From: Parachlamydiales bacterium
GTDB taxonomy: Bacteria > Chlamydiota > Chlamydiia > Chlamydiales > JABDDJ01
Length of the DNA: 64,000 nt
Assembly: GCA_041671045.1 (NCBI GenBank)
Contig: JBAZCF010000004.1
Location: 129,566-193,565, forward strand
Direction: 5' to 3'
Numbering within the stretch: the stretch's first letter is position 1; every line of letters starts with the position of its first letter. The notes below the pieces were generated by a model, which searched no databases, had not been told where the DNA came from, and saw only the letters and a list, made by a program, of their open reading frames with translations. Positions 8,341 through 16,302 of this stretch are shown here, piece after piece. The position numbers were made by a program, and so were the translations under genes.

Positions 8341-9135
8341 TTAATTATCTAAATGAATTAATTCTAAGGATTCAAGTTGGATCGATGATGGAAGAAATGT
8401 TTGCGCGAGTTTTTTAAAGCGACCAGGGTCGTCTGTCACGTAAAACTGCTGTTTTGAGCTTTTAAGCGATGTAGATTTCAGCTGTTGTTGGATAGCTTCT
8501 GCACAGCACTGGGCTGAGTCTACAATATGAACATGACTTGGAAGTTGTTTGGAGATGGCTTTTCTGAGGAGTGGGTAGTGTGTACAGCCCAGGATGACAG
8601 TATCGCATTCAGCATCGAGAATAGGTTTCAAGTATTCCTGAACCATTAAATGAGTGGCGGGGTGGTCCAGCAGCATTTCTTCTACCAAGGGGACGAATAA
8701 CGGGCAAGCAACAGGGAGGATGTGCGCATGGGGCAGGAGTGTATGCAATGCTTTTTGGTAGCTGCCGGAACGTATAGTGGCATGGGTTCCAAGTACCCCG
8801 ATGCATTGATTTTGAGTGAGGGTGCTGGCTTTGAAAGCGCTAGGATAAAGAACATCGATAACAGGTACCGGTAGCGAGTCTTTCCATTCTTGCGAGGTAA
8901 AGGATGAGGCTGTGTTGCAGGCAATCACGACCATTTTGACAGGGTGGTCTAATAGAAACTGGACGCATTGCCTGCTGTATTTTTCAATGGTTTGACAGCT
9001 TTTATCTCCGTAGGGCAGCCGTGCGGTGTCGCCAAAATACACTATCGATTCGTGGGGGAGGAGAGCGGCGACAGACCGCAGGACGATCAGTCCGCCGGCG
9101 CCCGAATCGAATATTCCTATCGGAAGGTCTTGCAT
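8341..9135 (-). CDS. murI: Glutamate racemase
   Basis: Interconverts L- and D-glutamate to supply D-Glu for peptidoglycan stem peptides; cytoplasmic. The expected catalytic landmarks are visible: DSGAGG (Asp10), the first catalytic cysteine in ACNTAS (Cys73), and the second in GCTHYPLL (Cys184, followed by His186). At 264 residues the length is normal. The ATG overlaps the TGA of the LysM gene by one base (TGATG), so translation is coupled to the tol-pal block, which fits an envelope role. From established work, Chlamydiaceae lack murI and appear to obtain D-Glu another way (DapF has been reported to serve), so a full murI marks an organism with a less reduced cell-wall pathway. Confidence 0.95.
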   Translation of the reverse strand: MQDLPIGIFDSGAGGLIVLRSVAALLPHESIVYFGDTARLPYGDKSCQTIEKYSRQCVQFLLDHPVKMVVIACNTASSFTSQEWKDSLPVPVIDVLYPSAFKASTLTQNQCIGVLGTHATIRSGSYQKALHTLLPHAHILPVACPLFVPLVEEMLLDHPATHLMVQEYLKPILDAECDTVILGCTHYPLLRKAISKQLPSHVHIVDSAQCCAEAIQQQLKSTSLKSSKQQFYVTDDPGRFKKLAQTFLPSSIQLESLELIHLDN

Positions 9136-9833
9136 CAGAGTTTGGGAGGGATGATGAGGGTTTGACCGGCAATGATTTTATCGGAAGACAGTTTATTTTC
9201 TTCACGTAGGGCTTTGAGCGAGACTCCGAACTTGACGGCTATTTTACCCAAGCTGTCACCCGGTTGTACTTGATAGCTATTGCTGTTGAGATCTTGGTTA
9301 TTATTTACCACAGTAGGGCTGATGGGAGGGCCTTGCAAAGCTTCAGTGAGTGTTTGTAAGGCTATCTGCAGGTGGTTAATATTATTGCTCTGCAGTGCCA
9401 TTGAAGATTCGTAGTTAGCGATCCTTTCGTGCAGGGCCATCAGAGCATTATTTTGCTTTTCCAGATGTTGTTTATAGGCTGCAACTTCTGTGGAAATGAC
9501 TTGAAGGTTTTTCTCAATCAGAGTTAACCGTTGGTCTGCCGATCCTGACTTTTCCTTCATCCCTTCTTGGAGTAGCTTTTGGGAGTTTTTCAAGTCTTTG
9601 CGGATAGAATCGATGATATCTTCTTGGTTAGCCAGCTTTTCTTCCAGTACTCGCAGCTCTGATTCGTGGTTGCTGCTCATCCTTTTCAGATCCACAATAT
9701 CACGGGCATCAGGAACTGTGGGCCGCTGGAATTGCTGTTGCTGCAATTGCTGCTGTTGCGGGAAGGAAGGAGCGCCCCAAAGGACGCTTCCTCCCATCAA
9801 GAAAAGTAAGAAAAGGTTTTTTCTAGCGCTCAT
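9135..9833 (-). CDS. Periplasmic coiled-coil protein with C-terminal LysM domain
   Basis: 232 residues. A signal peptide (KNLFLLFLMGGSVLWGA) is followed by a glutamine-rich stretch and a long coiled coil (residues ~40-150, with heptads such as ESELRVLEEKLANQEDIIDSI cut across repeats). A single LysM peptidoglycan-binding domain follows at about 188-232 (YQVQPGDSLGKIAVKFGVSL ... AGQTLIIP). It lies directly after pal, where other bacteria have cpoB/ybgF, and like CpoB has an N-terminal coiled coil; a LysM replaces the TPR part. It overlaps pal by 11 bases and murI by one. The likely role is a periplasmic partner of the Tol-Pal system that touches the wall. In Chlamydia the equivalent slot is, as I recall, CT601. 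Confidence 0.88.
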   Translation of the reverse strand: MSARKNLFLLFLMGGSVLWGAPSFPQQQQLQQQQFQRPTVPDARDIVDLKRMSSNHESELRVLEEKLANQEDIIDSIRKDLKNSQKLLQEGMKEKSGSADQRLTLIEKNLQVISTEVAAYKQHLEKQNNALMALHERIANYESSMALQSNNINHLQIALQTLTEALQGPPISPTVVNNNQDLNSNSYQVQPGDSLGKIAVKFGVSLKALREENKLSSDKIIAGQTLIIPPKL

Positions 9834-10563
9834 AGACTTTGAACTCGGCTCTGCGGTTTTGCGACCAAGCTTGTTCGTTATGCATTGTCACTAGAGGGCG
9901 TTCTACTCCGTAGGAAATAGTAAAAATATTGTCGGGGTTGACACCGTCTTCGATCAGGATATTTCTTACGGCATTAGCACGGCGTGCGCCTAAAGCTAGG
10001 TTATAGGCTTCAGCGCCTCTTTCATCGGTGTGTCCTTCAACGAAAATGTAGGTGTTGGGCCTAGATTTCATGAAGCTGGCGATGGATTGGATCGTGGATA
10101 GGTTCTCTTGCCCTTTAATCAGGTTGCTATTGTAGGAGAAGAGCACATTTCTGAAGATGTTGCGCAATACTCTATCCTGTGCGGGATCTTTAAAAGCGCT
10201 GATACCTGGCACTGGGCTGCCTGGATCACCTGGAGAGTCTTTTGGTGGAGGTGCAATATAGTCGCCCATTGCCAGTTCATCTCCGTAGTCATTGTCTTCG
10301 TAAGGGACATAATCTACAGGTTGTCTTTGCAGTTGGAAGGAGGTGCAGCACTCATCTTCCGGGCAGTAGAATTCGTCGCGAGAGCCGACTGCACGGGAGT
10401 GGGAGCTTTCTCCACCACAGAGTGAGCTGAATCCGCGGGTCATGTGACGGTAGCAGGAAGAGGTGTCATCCCAGACTTGTTCGCGGGAACGAGAGCAGGA
10501 TGTCATTGTTAGTGCCGAAGCTGCCAGAGTGGCAAAGAGTATGCATTGACGGAATGTGAACAT
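9823..10563 (-). CDS. pal: Peptidoglycan-associated lipoprotein Pal
   Basis: Outer-membrane lipoprotein that links the envelope to peptidoglycan and partners TolB. The signal peptide ends in a lipobox (LTMTSC, Cys23 to be lipidated). A polar, cysteine-containing linker of about 100 residues follows, then an OmpA-type peptidoglycan-binding domain from about residue 130. Within it lie the motif FVEGHTDERG, with the Asp that binds diaminopimelate, and the NLALGARRANAVRNIL helix ending in QNRRAEF. The linker is unusually long and carries several cysteines (CPEDECC), which may form disulphides as in other chlamydial envelope proteins. It is translated with the downstream LysM gene (11-base overlap) and lies 62 bp after tolB. 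Confidence 0.94.
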   Translation of the reverse strand: MFTFRQCILFATLAASALTMTSCSRSREQVWDDTSSCYRHMTRGFSSLCGGESSHSRAVGSRDEFYCPEDECCTSFQLQRQPVDYVPYEDNDYGDELAMGDYIAPPPKDSPGDPGSPVPGISAFKDPAQDRVLRNIFRNVLFSYNSNLIKGQENLSTIQSIASFMKSRPNTYIFVEGHTDERGAEAYNLALGARRANAVRNILIEDGVNPDNIFTISYGVERPLVTMHNEQAWSQNRRAEFKVYER

Positions 10564-10625
10564 TGTAACCTCATTTAGGTAATATGCCGCATAGGGTGCG
10601 CCCTCTGCTGCTTAATAAAATTGTG

Positions 10626-11966
10626 TTAACGCGGTTCCCAAGAAGGAAAGCGTTTTTGCCCTTTTCCCACAGGTATTTGTGTGGGAATAGGCATGGCTAA
10701 ATCTAATAAAAAGAGTTCGCCGCCTTCGTTCGTATTAGAGTTGTACACAAGAGCGCGGCTGTTGGGTGCCCATGAAGGGTTTTCCTTGTGTATGCTGCCA
10801 TTGGTAATTTGCGTTTCCTTCTCCTCGTCGACTTCATAAATCCAGATTTGTCGTACACCGTCCGAGAGGGCGCAGTAAGCGATTTTGGTTCCATCAGGAG
10901 ACCATGCAGGAGCGCTGTTTTCACGGGAGGTGCGGGAGATAAGTTTAACATTTTTGACGGGTTTGCCGGGGGACACTTGGCTGATATCGAGAATATAGAT
11001 GCGGGGATTGCCGTCTTTATTGGAAACGAAGGCCACTTTACGACCGTCCGGACTGAAAGCTGGGGAGCCTTGAGTTGCCTTGTGGGAGCTGAACGCTTGA
11101 TAAGGCTTATCTATAGGGCCTTTTTCGGTGGAAAAGTCTTGGATGAAAAGGTCAGGGTTGCCCGTAGCATCGCTGATGAAGGCAATTTTATTACGCTGCC
11201 GCGACACTGCAGGCATGAGCTGGTTGCCGCGGAGAAGGCTGAGGCGTTGTGGTTTAAAGTCTTTAAGAGGAGCTAGAAAAAGTTTAGGTTGTCCATTGGC
11301 ATAGGATACATAGAGAAAAGCACTGCTAGTCTTGCCTTCTTTGGGAGGGACGTAGGTGGGAGAGATGCAGTATCCGGCGTCTAAGGTGATTTGACGGGCA
11401 TTGGCACCGTCGTAATCGCATTCCCAAACTTCAGAGTTCCACGTATTTGGCTTATCGGCAGGAGAGCGCAGGGTGTAAAGCAGCTTGGTAGAGGCGATGC
11501 CGGGGGAGTCAAAGAGCGAGTTATGGATTGCATCCGCGATGAGGTGGATTTGGCGCCGGTCTTCATCGATATTACCCTTAAGAGAAACTCCTTCAAGGGC
11601 TTTTGTCCAATTGTCGTTAGTGCTGGCTAGGATAATGGATAGCTTTTTATCCGCTATAGAGGCCTGGATACAGCACATGATACCATTATTAGCGAAAGAC
11701 TTATCTTGATAGCGTTTTTGCGTTATCAGGGTATCGAACTGCTTATTGCCCACAGAGCAGACGGAAGAGCCGTTATGGGATAGATCATAGCAAAGGATAT
11801 GCTCTAGCTGTCTGACATAGTCGGCTTGGAAATTTTTGTAGTCATGTGAAAAAGAAGCTAGGTACACAGGGGTGCGTGGATCATCTGTAGCCAATTCAAT
11901 CACCATAGAATCAGCTGACAATACATTAAAAAATAAGCATAGGAGTAAGAATAAAAAATGGTGCAT
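10626..11966 (-). CDS. tolB: Tol-Pal system protein TolB
   Basis: Periplasmic beta-propeller that binds Pal and TolA. The signal peptide is HHFLFLLLCLFFNVLSA. An N-terminal alpha/beta domain (residues ~25-165) is followed by a six-bladed propeller marked by repeated TolB blades: PAFSPDGRKVAFVSNKDGNP, PAWSPDGTKIAYCALSDG and PSWAPNSRALVY. The length of 446 residues is typical. It is followed by pal, the LysM gene and murI. Unlike the usual operon it is separated from tolQ, tolR and the tolA-like gene by about 3 kb of unrelated genes and appears to have its own promoter at 11994-12022. Confidence 0.94.
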   Translation of the reverse strand: MHHFLFLLLCLFFNVLSADSMVIELATDDPRTPVYLASFSHDYKNFQADYVRQLEHILCYDLSHNGSSVCSVGNKQFDTLITQKRYQDKSFANNGIMCCIQASIADKKLSIILASTNDNWTKALEGVSLKGNIDEDRRQIHLIADAIHNSLFDSPGIASTKLLYTLRSPADKPNTWNSEVWECDYDGANARQITLDAGYCISPTYVPPKEGKTSSAFLYVSYANGQPKLFLAPLKDFKPQRLSLLRGNQLMPAVSRQRNKIAFISDATGNPDLFIQDFSTEKGPIDKPYQAFSSHKATQGSPAFSPDGRKVAFVSNKDGNPRIYILDISQVSPGKPVKNVKLISRTSRENSAPAWSPDGTKIAYCALSDGVRQIWIYEVDEEKETQITNGSIHKENPSWAPNSRALVYNSNTNEGGELFLLDLAMPIPTQIPVGKGQKRFPSWEPR

Positions 11967-11993
11967 GCGCGTAAGTCACCTGAATTTGGCGCC

Positions 11994-12022
11994 ATCATAA
12001 ACGCAAGACACGTCGTTTGCAA
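11994..12022 (-). promoter_or_regulatory. tolB: Candidate promoter for tolB-pal-LysM-murI
   Basis: On the minus strand TTGCAA (12017-12022) and TATGAT (11994-11999) are separated by exactly 17 bp, 27 bases upstream of the tolB ATG. The -10 matches five of six consensus bases. The same TTGCAA-N17-TATA(A/T) arrangement precedes both tandem hypothetical genes upstream. A short palindrome (ACCTAAATTTTAGGT, 12023-12037 or so) abuts the -35 and could be an operator. Confidence 0.5.
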
Positions 12023-12051
12023 CCTAAATTTTAGGTCGCAATCACTTATAA

Positions 12052-12180
12052 ACCCAACTTGTCCTAAATCGAGTTGCAGTTTTCAGAAACGATGGAGATG
12101 ACGCAATCGGTGACGAAGCTAAGGTTTTTTCCTTGTCAAGTTCGGCTGCGATCAAGCGCGCTTTAGGACGTAAGTTGGGT
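12052..12180. repeat. Imperfect terminal inverted repeats of a ~130-bp element
   Basis: ACCCAACTTGTCCTAAA at 12052-12068 is repeated in inverse orientation as TTTAGGACGTAAGTTGGGT at 12162-12180. All 17 bases match except for a 2-base insertion. The arms enclose about 93 bp without an open frame but with a small internal hairpin (AAGGTTTTTTCCTT). The arrangement is that of a miniature inverted-repeat element or a long stem-loop. It lies exactly between tolB and the accessory genes that split the operon. It could also act as the terminator of the upstream gene. Confidence 0.45.
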
Positions 12181-12183
12181 GTA

Positions 12184-13464
12184 TTAATCGTTTTCAAAAT
12201 AGTATACAATGATGTCGACGATGTTATTGTCGTGTTTTGAATCCAAATTCAAAAGTTCTACCATCAAAAGTTCAATCTCTTTTTTTACATAGGGTTCAGT
12301 AAGTTCACCTGTGGGGAGGGAGGGGCCGTTTGATTCTTCCTCTCTTTCAAATTTTCTAAAAAGACCATAGGAAAATAGTCTTTTTAGTTCTTCAGCTACT
12401 GCGATCTGAGGCGCTGCGTTTGGGTCATCAGATGCGTTTTGTGTTTCTAATTGATAGATCAAATCTGTTGTAATCTCTTGGAAAAGATTGTTGACTGCCC
12501 AATAATCTTGGTCATAGCTCTTATCAAGATTCCTTGTGCTGAATTGTTCTAGGAGTTCTTCTCTAAAAAATCCATGGAGGTCCTCCAGCTTTCTTTGAAT
12601 CCTCATCTGAATTTTGAAGGCTTCAATTTCCTTTTCATCTTCTAAAAGAGGGGTTGAGGGAAGGATTTTGAGTTCGTTTAGCTGGGTTTTGACCGTTTTA
12701 TTCTGAGGATTATTTTCAGGTCTGCCCCATTTGTCATTTAGAGGTAAACCATAATTTCCATGTGTAACTACGACTACAGTATTGGAAATGGATAGGGGCC
12801 TTTTTTGGCCGGGTATGTTTTCCTTAATGGCTTTTTTAATGAGCATTTCGAATTTTTGGTATTTCTCGGAACCTTCCTTAGTGCAGCATTGTTTATTGAG
12901 CAGAACATCCAGCCTCATGAGAACGGGATTGGCAAGGCCGGAGATTATTTCTTTTGTAATAGTCTCCCCCTCAGAGTCTGCGGGTTTTCCGACATATCTC
13001 TCTTTTAGATGTGAGCGAATACAGATTAACTTGATGCGGTCCAAAAGACCTTTTTCAAAGCAATTGACTAAATCGCGTATTTTTTCTGTTTGACTGAGGC
13101 TGAAATCGCAAATTTGAGGGCTATTCTCTAGAATTATTTTTAATGCTTTTGAAAAACGACTAATTTCACATGCATTGTGAGAGGCTTTAAGGAGAACAAT
13201 ACAGCGCTTTTGGAATTTAGGAATTTTGGGATTTGGGAATGCGCCGTTTGCTCCGGCAATTAATAATTTAAAATTATTTGCAATAAATAATAAGTATTCC
13301 GTGAGCGCTTTATGCTTAAGTTGAATACTGCTATCAAAAGTACAACTAAAACCTGAAATCTTATCTAAAGATACAAAAAGCAAAGGGTTGTTGAGATCTT
13401 GACGATTTGCAAGGCTTTCAGCTGACCTAACGATACTAGTAAAATCCAATGAATTAGAAACCAT
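12184..13464 (-). CDS. Hypothetical protein, tandem paralogue A (426 aa)
   Basis: No known family recognised. No signal peptide or membrane helix is seen; the sequence looks soluble and mainly helical. It is a diverged paralogue of the next gene upstream (13561-14850). Shared segments include SISNTVVVVTHGNYGLPLND, the pattern RPxxxPxNK just after it, WAVNNLFQEITTDLIYQLE, and the C-terminal EPYVKKEIELLMVELLNLDS with KHDNNIVDII. The central HGNYxLPxND block is the most conserved part and is a candidate active or binding site (His, Asn and Asp are kept). The gene interrupts the tol-pal operon and has its own promoter. Lineage-specific accessory function; a secreted effector is possible but unsupported. 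Confidence 0.8.
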   Translation of the reverse strand: MVSNSLDFTSIVRSAESLANRQDLNNPLLFVSLDKISGFSCTFDSSIQLKHKALTEYLLFIANNFKLLIAGANGAFPNPKIPKFQKRCIVLLKASHNACEISRFSKALKIILENSPQICDFSLSQTEKIRDLVNCFEKGLLDRIKLICIRSHLKERYVGKPADSEGETITKEIISGLANPVLMRLDVLLNKQCCTKEGSEKYQKFEMLIKKAIKENIPGQKRPLSISNTVVVVTHGNYGLPLNDKWGRPENNPQNKTVKTQLNELKILPSTPLLEDEKEIEAFKIQMRIQRKLEDLHGFFREELLEQFSTRNLDKSYDQDYWAVNNLFQEITTDLIYQLETQNASDDPNAAPQIAVAEELKRLFSYGLFRKFEREEESNGPSLPTGELTEPYVKKEIELLMVELLNLDSKHDNNIVDIIVYYFEND

Positions 13465-13497
13465 TTTACCACGTTAAATAGATATAAATTTGGTTAA

Positions 13498-13526
13498 AAT
13501 ATACATTTGAATAGGGTTGTTTGCAA
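13498..13526 (-). promoter_or_regulatory. Candidate promoter of tandem paralogue A
   Basis: TTGCAA (13521-13526) and TATATT (13498-13503) on the minus strand with a 17-bp spacer, 33 bases before the ATG at 13464. Same architecture as the promoters of paralogue B and tolB. Confidence 0.5.
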
Positions 13527-13560
13527 ATAGTAAATTTTATTTCATTGGGTTTTAATTTTA

Positions 13561-14850
13561 TTAGTCCTCTAAGTGGATGTTGAAAAGTGAGAAAACGTTA
13601 TTGATAAAGTTATCGTCGTGATTCGAATCTAAATTAAACAATTCTATTACAACCCTTTGAAACCTTGCACTTACGTAGGGCTCCGATTTCTGAATGATTT
13701 CTTCACCATTTTCGCCCTGAATGGTTATGGTAGGATATGTTTTCAAAAGTTTGCTTGCAAATTGAGCTTTGAATTCTTTGATGTAGAAGGATAGGGGAGA
13801 AGGTTTTTCAGCAAATAAGTTTGCGATCCCAAGTTCATCATTCTTTAAGCGAGCTTGGAGTTCTAGTTCACTTTCCAAAGTGTGCATCAAATGCGTTGTT
13901 AGCTCCTCAAAGAGATGGACAATTGCCCAATTTTCTTGTCTGACGTCCTCATTTGGGAATAGGAGTTTTAGTCTTCGTTTCAGAGTCTCTTTAAAATGCA
14001 TGCTCATTGCACGGAGAGTCTTTTGACGGTCTACTTGTTCTGTAAAATCGGCAATATCTTCTTCGACCCGGTTTTTGGTGTATTGAACTTTTTTTTCTTT
14101 TAACTGGAGATTGATACTTTTATTTTCAGGATCATCTACCGGTCTATATCCATACTCATCGCAGGGCTTATCATTGATCGGAAGTTCATAATTGCCATGA
14201 GATACCACTGAAACAGTATCGAGAATAGATACTGATTTCTTTTTCCATTCCACTTCTTCCCCTTTGAGGATACTTATAATAAGGTTTTCCAGTCGCAGAT
14301 TTTTCGGGGTGTTTTCAACGGTGCATTTTTTTCTGTTGAGCAAGCTCCTTATATTGCGTAAAGATGTTTCATCAAGATTTACGATGTTTTCTTTAGAAGG
14401 AATCTTTTCTCCATAAAGGAAGAGGATCTCGATGCGCTGAAAAATTGTTTGATTGAGAATGTGTAGGTTATGCTCTACCTTATCAACGAGCATGAGTTTG
14501 GTGGGAGTATAATCTTTTAAAATTTTATCTACTGCAGAGGCAAAACGTGGTATTTCTAAGTTGTCATAGGCTTTTCTTAAAATGGAATTGCAGCGTTCTT
14601 TATAATGGAGGGTGGGTTCACTTTCAACAGTCGCACCAGCAATTAAATCTTCAAAATATTTGGTTACAAACTCTAAATAATTCTCGATACTATCTTTTGT
14701 CATATAATTATAACCATTGTGACTAATATTAAAGCCAGAGGTGTTATTAACTGATAATATAGTTCCGGACATATAAGGCTTGCCTATTGCATAAGCTATT
14801 GATTCTGCTTTTTTTGTTTGTTCACCGAAATTAATTGAAGTAATAGTCAT
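13561..14850 (-). CDS. Hypothetical protein, tandem paralogue B (429 aa)
   Basis: No known family recognised; soluble and rich in charged helices. It aligns over its whole length with paralogue A (12184-13464). The common anchors are an N-terminal block ending near ENYLEFVTKYFEDLIAGA (A has EYLLFIANNFKLLIAGA), the central SILDTVSVVSHGNYELPIND, WAIVHLFEELTTHLMHTLE, and a C-terminal EPYVSARFQRVVIELFNLDS with NHDDNFINNVF. The divergence is large outside these blocks, so the duplication is old. It sits between the tolA-like gene and paralogue A, with an AT-rich upstream region of 151 bp that contains its own promoter. Function unknown. Confidence 0.8.
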   Translation of the reverse strand: MTITSINFGEQTKKAESIAYAIGKPYMSGTILSVNNTSGFNISHNGYNYMTKDSIENYLEFVTKYFEDLIAGATVESEPTLHYKERCNSILRKAYDNLEIPRFASAVDKILKDYTPTKLMLVDKVEHNLHILNQTIFQRIEILFLYGEKIPSKENIVNLDETSLRNIRSLLNRKKCTVENTPKNLRLENLIISILKGEEVEWKKKSVSILDTVSVVSHGNYELPINDKPCDEYGYRPVDDPENKSINLQLKEKKVQYTKNRVEEDIADFTEQVDRQKTLRAMSMHFKETLKRRLKLLFPNEDVRQENWAIVHLFEELTTHLMHTLESELELQARLKNDELGIANLFAEKPSPLSFYIKEFKAQFASKLLKTYPTITIQGENGEEIIQKSEPYVSARFQRVVIELFNLDSNHDDNFINNVFSLFNIHLED

Positions 14851-14885
14851 GTTAAAACCGTATTTAATATATTAGTAATCCATTG

Positions 14886-14914
14886 TTTATATGTTATATT
14901 TAGTTATTTTGCAA
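14886..14914 (-). promoter_or_regulatory. Candidate promoter of tandem paralogue B
   Basis: TTGCAA (14909-14914) and TATAAA (14886-14891) on the minus strand separated by 17 bp, 35 bases before the ATG at 14850. The -10 matches five of six consensus positions. Confidence 0.5.
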
Positions 14915-15001
14915 TTAATTTATTAACTTTAGAAGTAGATGTTTTTATCTACTGTTATTTTTTAATTGTTTTAAGTGGATGATAAAACTAATGAAGATTA
15001 A

Positions 15002-15871
15002 TTAACGGGGTGCGTTAACTAAGGTTAAATCGAAAGAGAATTCTTCGCTTTGAGAATTGAAGGCTCCGAAGGGCGGAAACTGCAGCTTGGAAAGATGGGA
15101 TTCAACATATGTCTTATTCTTCTGGCTGGCCGAATGTGTCACCTCTGCTTTCAATACCCGCCCTGATTTATGCAATGTTAATTTGAGTTCCACTTTGCCA
15201 TGTTCAGGCAAGGTTAATGCAGACTGTATGCGTCCTGCAACAAGGGAGGTATAATCTGAAGTTACACTGCCATAATCCCCCAAGGCTATTTCTCCTATTT
15301 CGATAGTCAGATCTTGAAAAGCGGGTGGAGAGACACTAGGATTTGTAGGAGGGGTGGATCCGACTTTAGCCAAGCTGGCCTGTGCTTTTGCAATGAGGGC
15401 CTTTTTTTCGGCTGAAAGTCCGGGAGGTTGCGGGGGTTCTTTTGCGACTGTAATGGTTTGAACGGCCGGTTTTGGTGCTGGGGTTGGGGCGGGAACTTTT
15501 TTGGCAACAGGAGCGGGAGTAACTTTGGGTGCCTGTGCAACTGTTTTTGGAGGAGGGGTAGGCTTAGGCTGCGGGGCAGCTTTAGCAATTATAGGGGCAG
15601 GAGGGGGTGTAGGCAATGGAGCAGAAGGTTTAGGTGAAGCGGAGGCAGGTGCAGAGGGAGCTTTAGAGATCGCCGTCGTTTGAGTGACTGCTGAAGGGGG
15701 ACGTGCTATAGACGTAACGGGATTGAGGGGGATGTTTTTTACGACGATATGTTGTTTTTTTGCTGGAGTAAAAGAGGGACGCTGCGGTCCTAGTGTTGTC
15801 AGACCTATGCCGGCAAGGTGGAGGAAGGCCACACAGCCAAATATAATCCAAAACGTTTTGTGTTTACTCAT
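15002..15871 (-). CDS. tolA: TolA/TonB-like energy-coupling protein
   Basis: Inner-membrane protein that would span the periplasm and pass TolQR motion to the outer membrane. It has one N-terminal membrane helix (FWIIFGCVAFLHLAGIGLTTL), then about 130 residues of proline, alanine and lysine repeats (residues ~50-180, low complexity, e.g. PAPTPAPKPAVQ), and a C-terminal domain of ~85 residues with the TolA/TonB-like GKVELKLTLHKSGRVLKAEV and a final SKLQFPPFGA segment. Its ATG overlaps the tolR stop by 4 bases. It occupies the slot between tolR and tolB that in Chlamydia is filled by a poorly annotated protein (CT598 as I recall). Assignment rests on architecture and context, so TonB-like is an alternative. 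Confidence 0.8.
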   Translation of the reverse strand: MSKHKTFWIIFGCVAFLHLAGIGLTTLGPQRPSFTPAKKQHIVVKNIPLNPVTSIARPPSAVTQTTAISKAPSAPASASPKPSAPLPTPPPAPIIAKAAPQPKPTPPPKTVAQAPKVTPAPVAKKVPAPTPAPKPAVQTITVAKEPPQPPGLSAEKKALIAKAQASLAKVGSTPPTNPSVSPPAFQDLTIEIGEIALGDYGSVTSDYTSLVAGRIQSALTLPEHGKVELKLTLHKSGRVLKAEVTHSASQKNKTYVESHLSKLQFPPFGAFNSQSEEFSFDLTLVNAPR

Positions 15872-16302
15872 GGCGGAGATAATATCAGGTCTAACGAAGC
15901 ATAACCTGCTGCTTCCGTTGCATTCTTCACTTTCTGATAAGTTCCAAACTGTGCACGTTTGTCTTGGAAAAGCTGAGGCGTGATTTCAGGATGCTGCTGC
16001 TTCATCTCCTGTAATTTCACGGTAAGGTTCTCGCATCCTACGCATTCTCCATTTAATGAGATGGTATTGTCGGCTTTCACATGAATCGAAATTACGCTGC
16101 TCGCTGCGACGGATTTTGCTTGTGATAAGTCGGCAATGGAAGCCTCTGCTAGTTGGATGTTTTCGTATTCCATTAATGGAGCAATCACAATAAACATGAT
16201 AAGTATGACGAAAACGACATCAATAAGTGGAGTAAGATTAAGCTCAGGCTCAGCTTCCGTGACCGGCTGCCTTCTAATTCCGATCATGCGTCTGCGTGTC
16301 AT
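15868..16302 (-). CDS. tolR: TolR/ExbD family proton-channel component
   Basis: 144 residues. A short cytoplasmic basic N-terminus is followed by one membrane helix with the family pattern LTPLIDVVFVILIMFIVIAP, in which the Asp of PLIDV is the proton-carrying residue. The rest is a periplasmic domain. It forms the stator/rotor unit with TolQ. The ATG overlaps the tolQ TAA by one base and the stop overlaps the tolA-like start by four, so the three are translationally coupled. TolR and ExbD cannot be separated on sequence alone; the neighbours tolB and pal favour TolR. Confidence 0.92.
   Translation of the reverse strand: MTRRRMIGIRRQPVTEAEPELNLTPLIDVVFVILIMFIVIAPLMEYENIQLAEASIADLSQAKSVAASSVISIHVKADNTISLNGECVGCENLTVKLQEMKQQHPEITPQLFQDKRAQFGTYQKVKNATEAAGYASLDLILSPP

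Noticed and set aside
10788..11276. 162-codon antisense frame opposite tolB
   Set aside because: The opposite strand encodes a clear TolB with propeller repeats.
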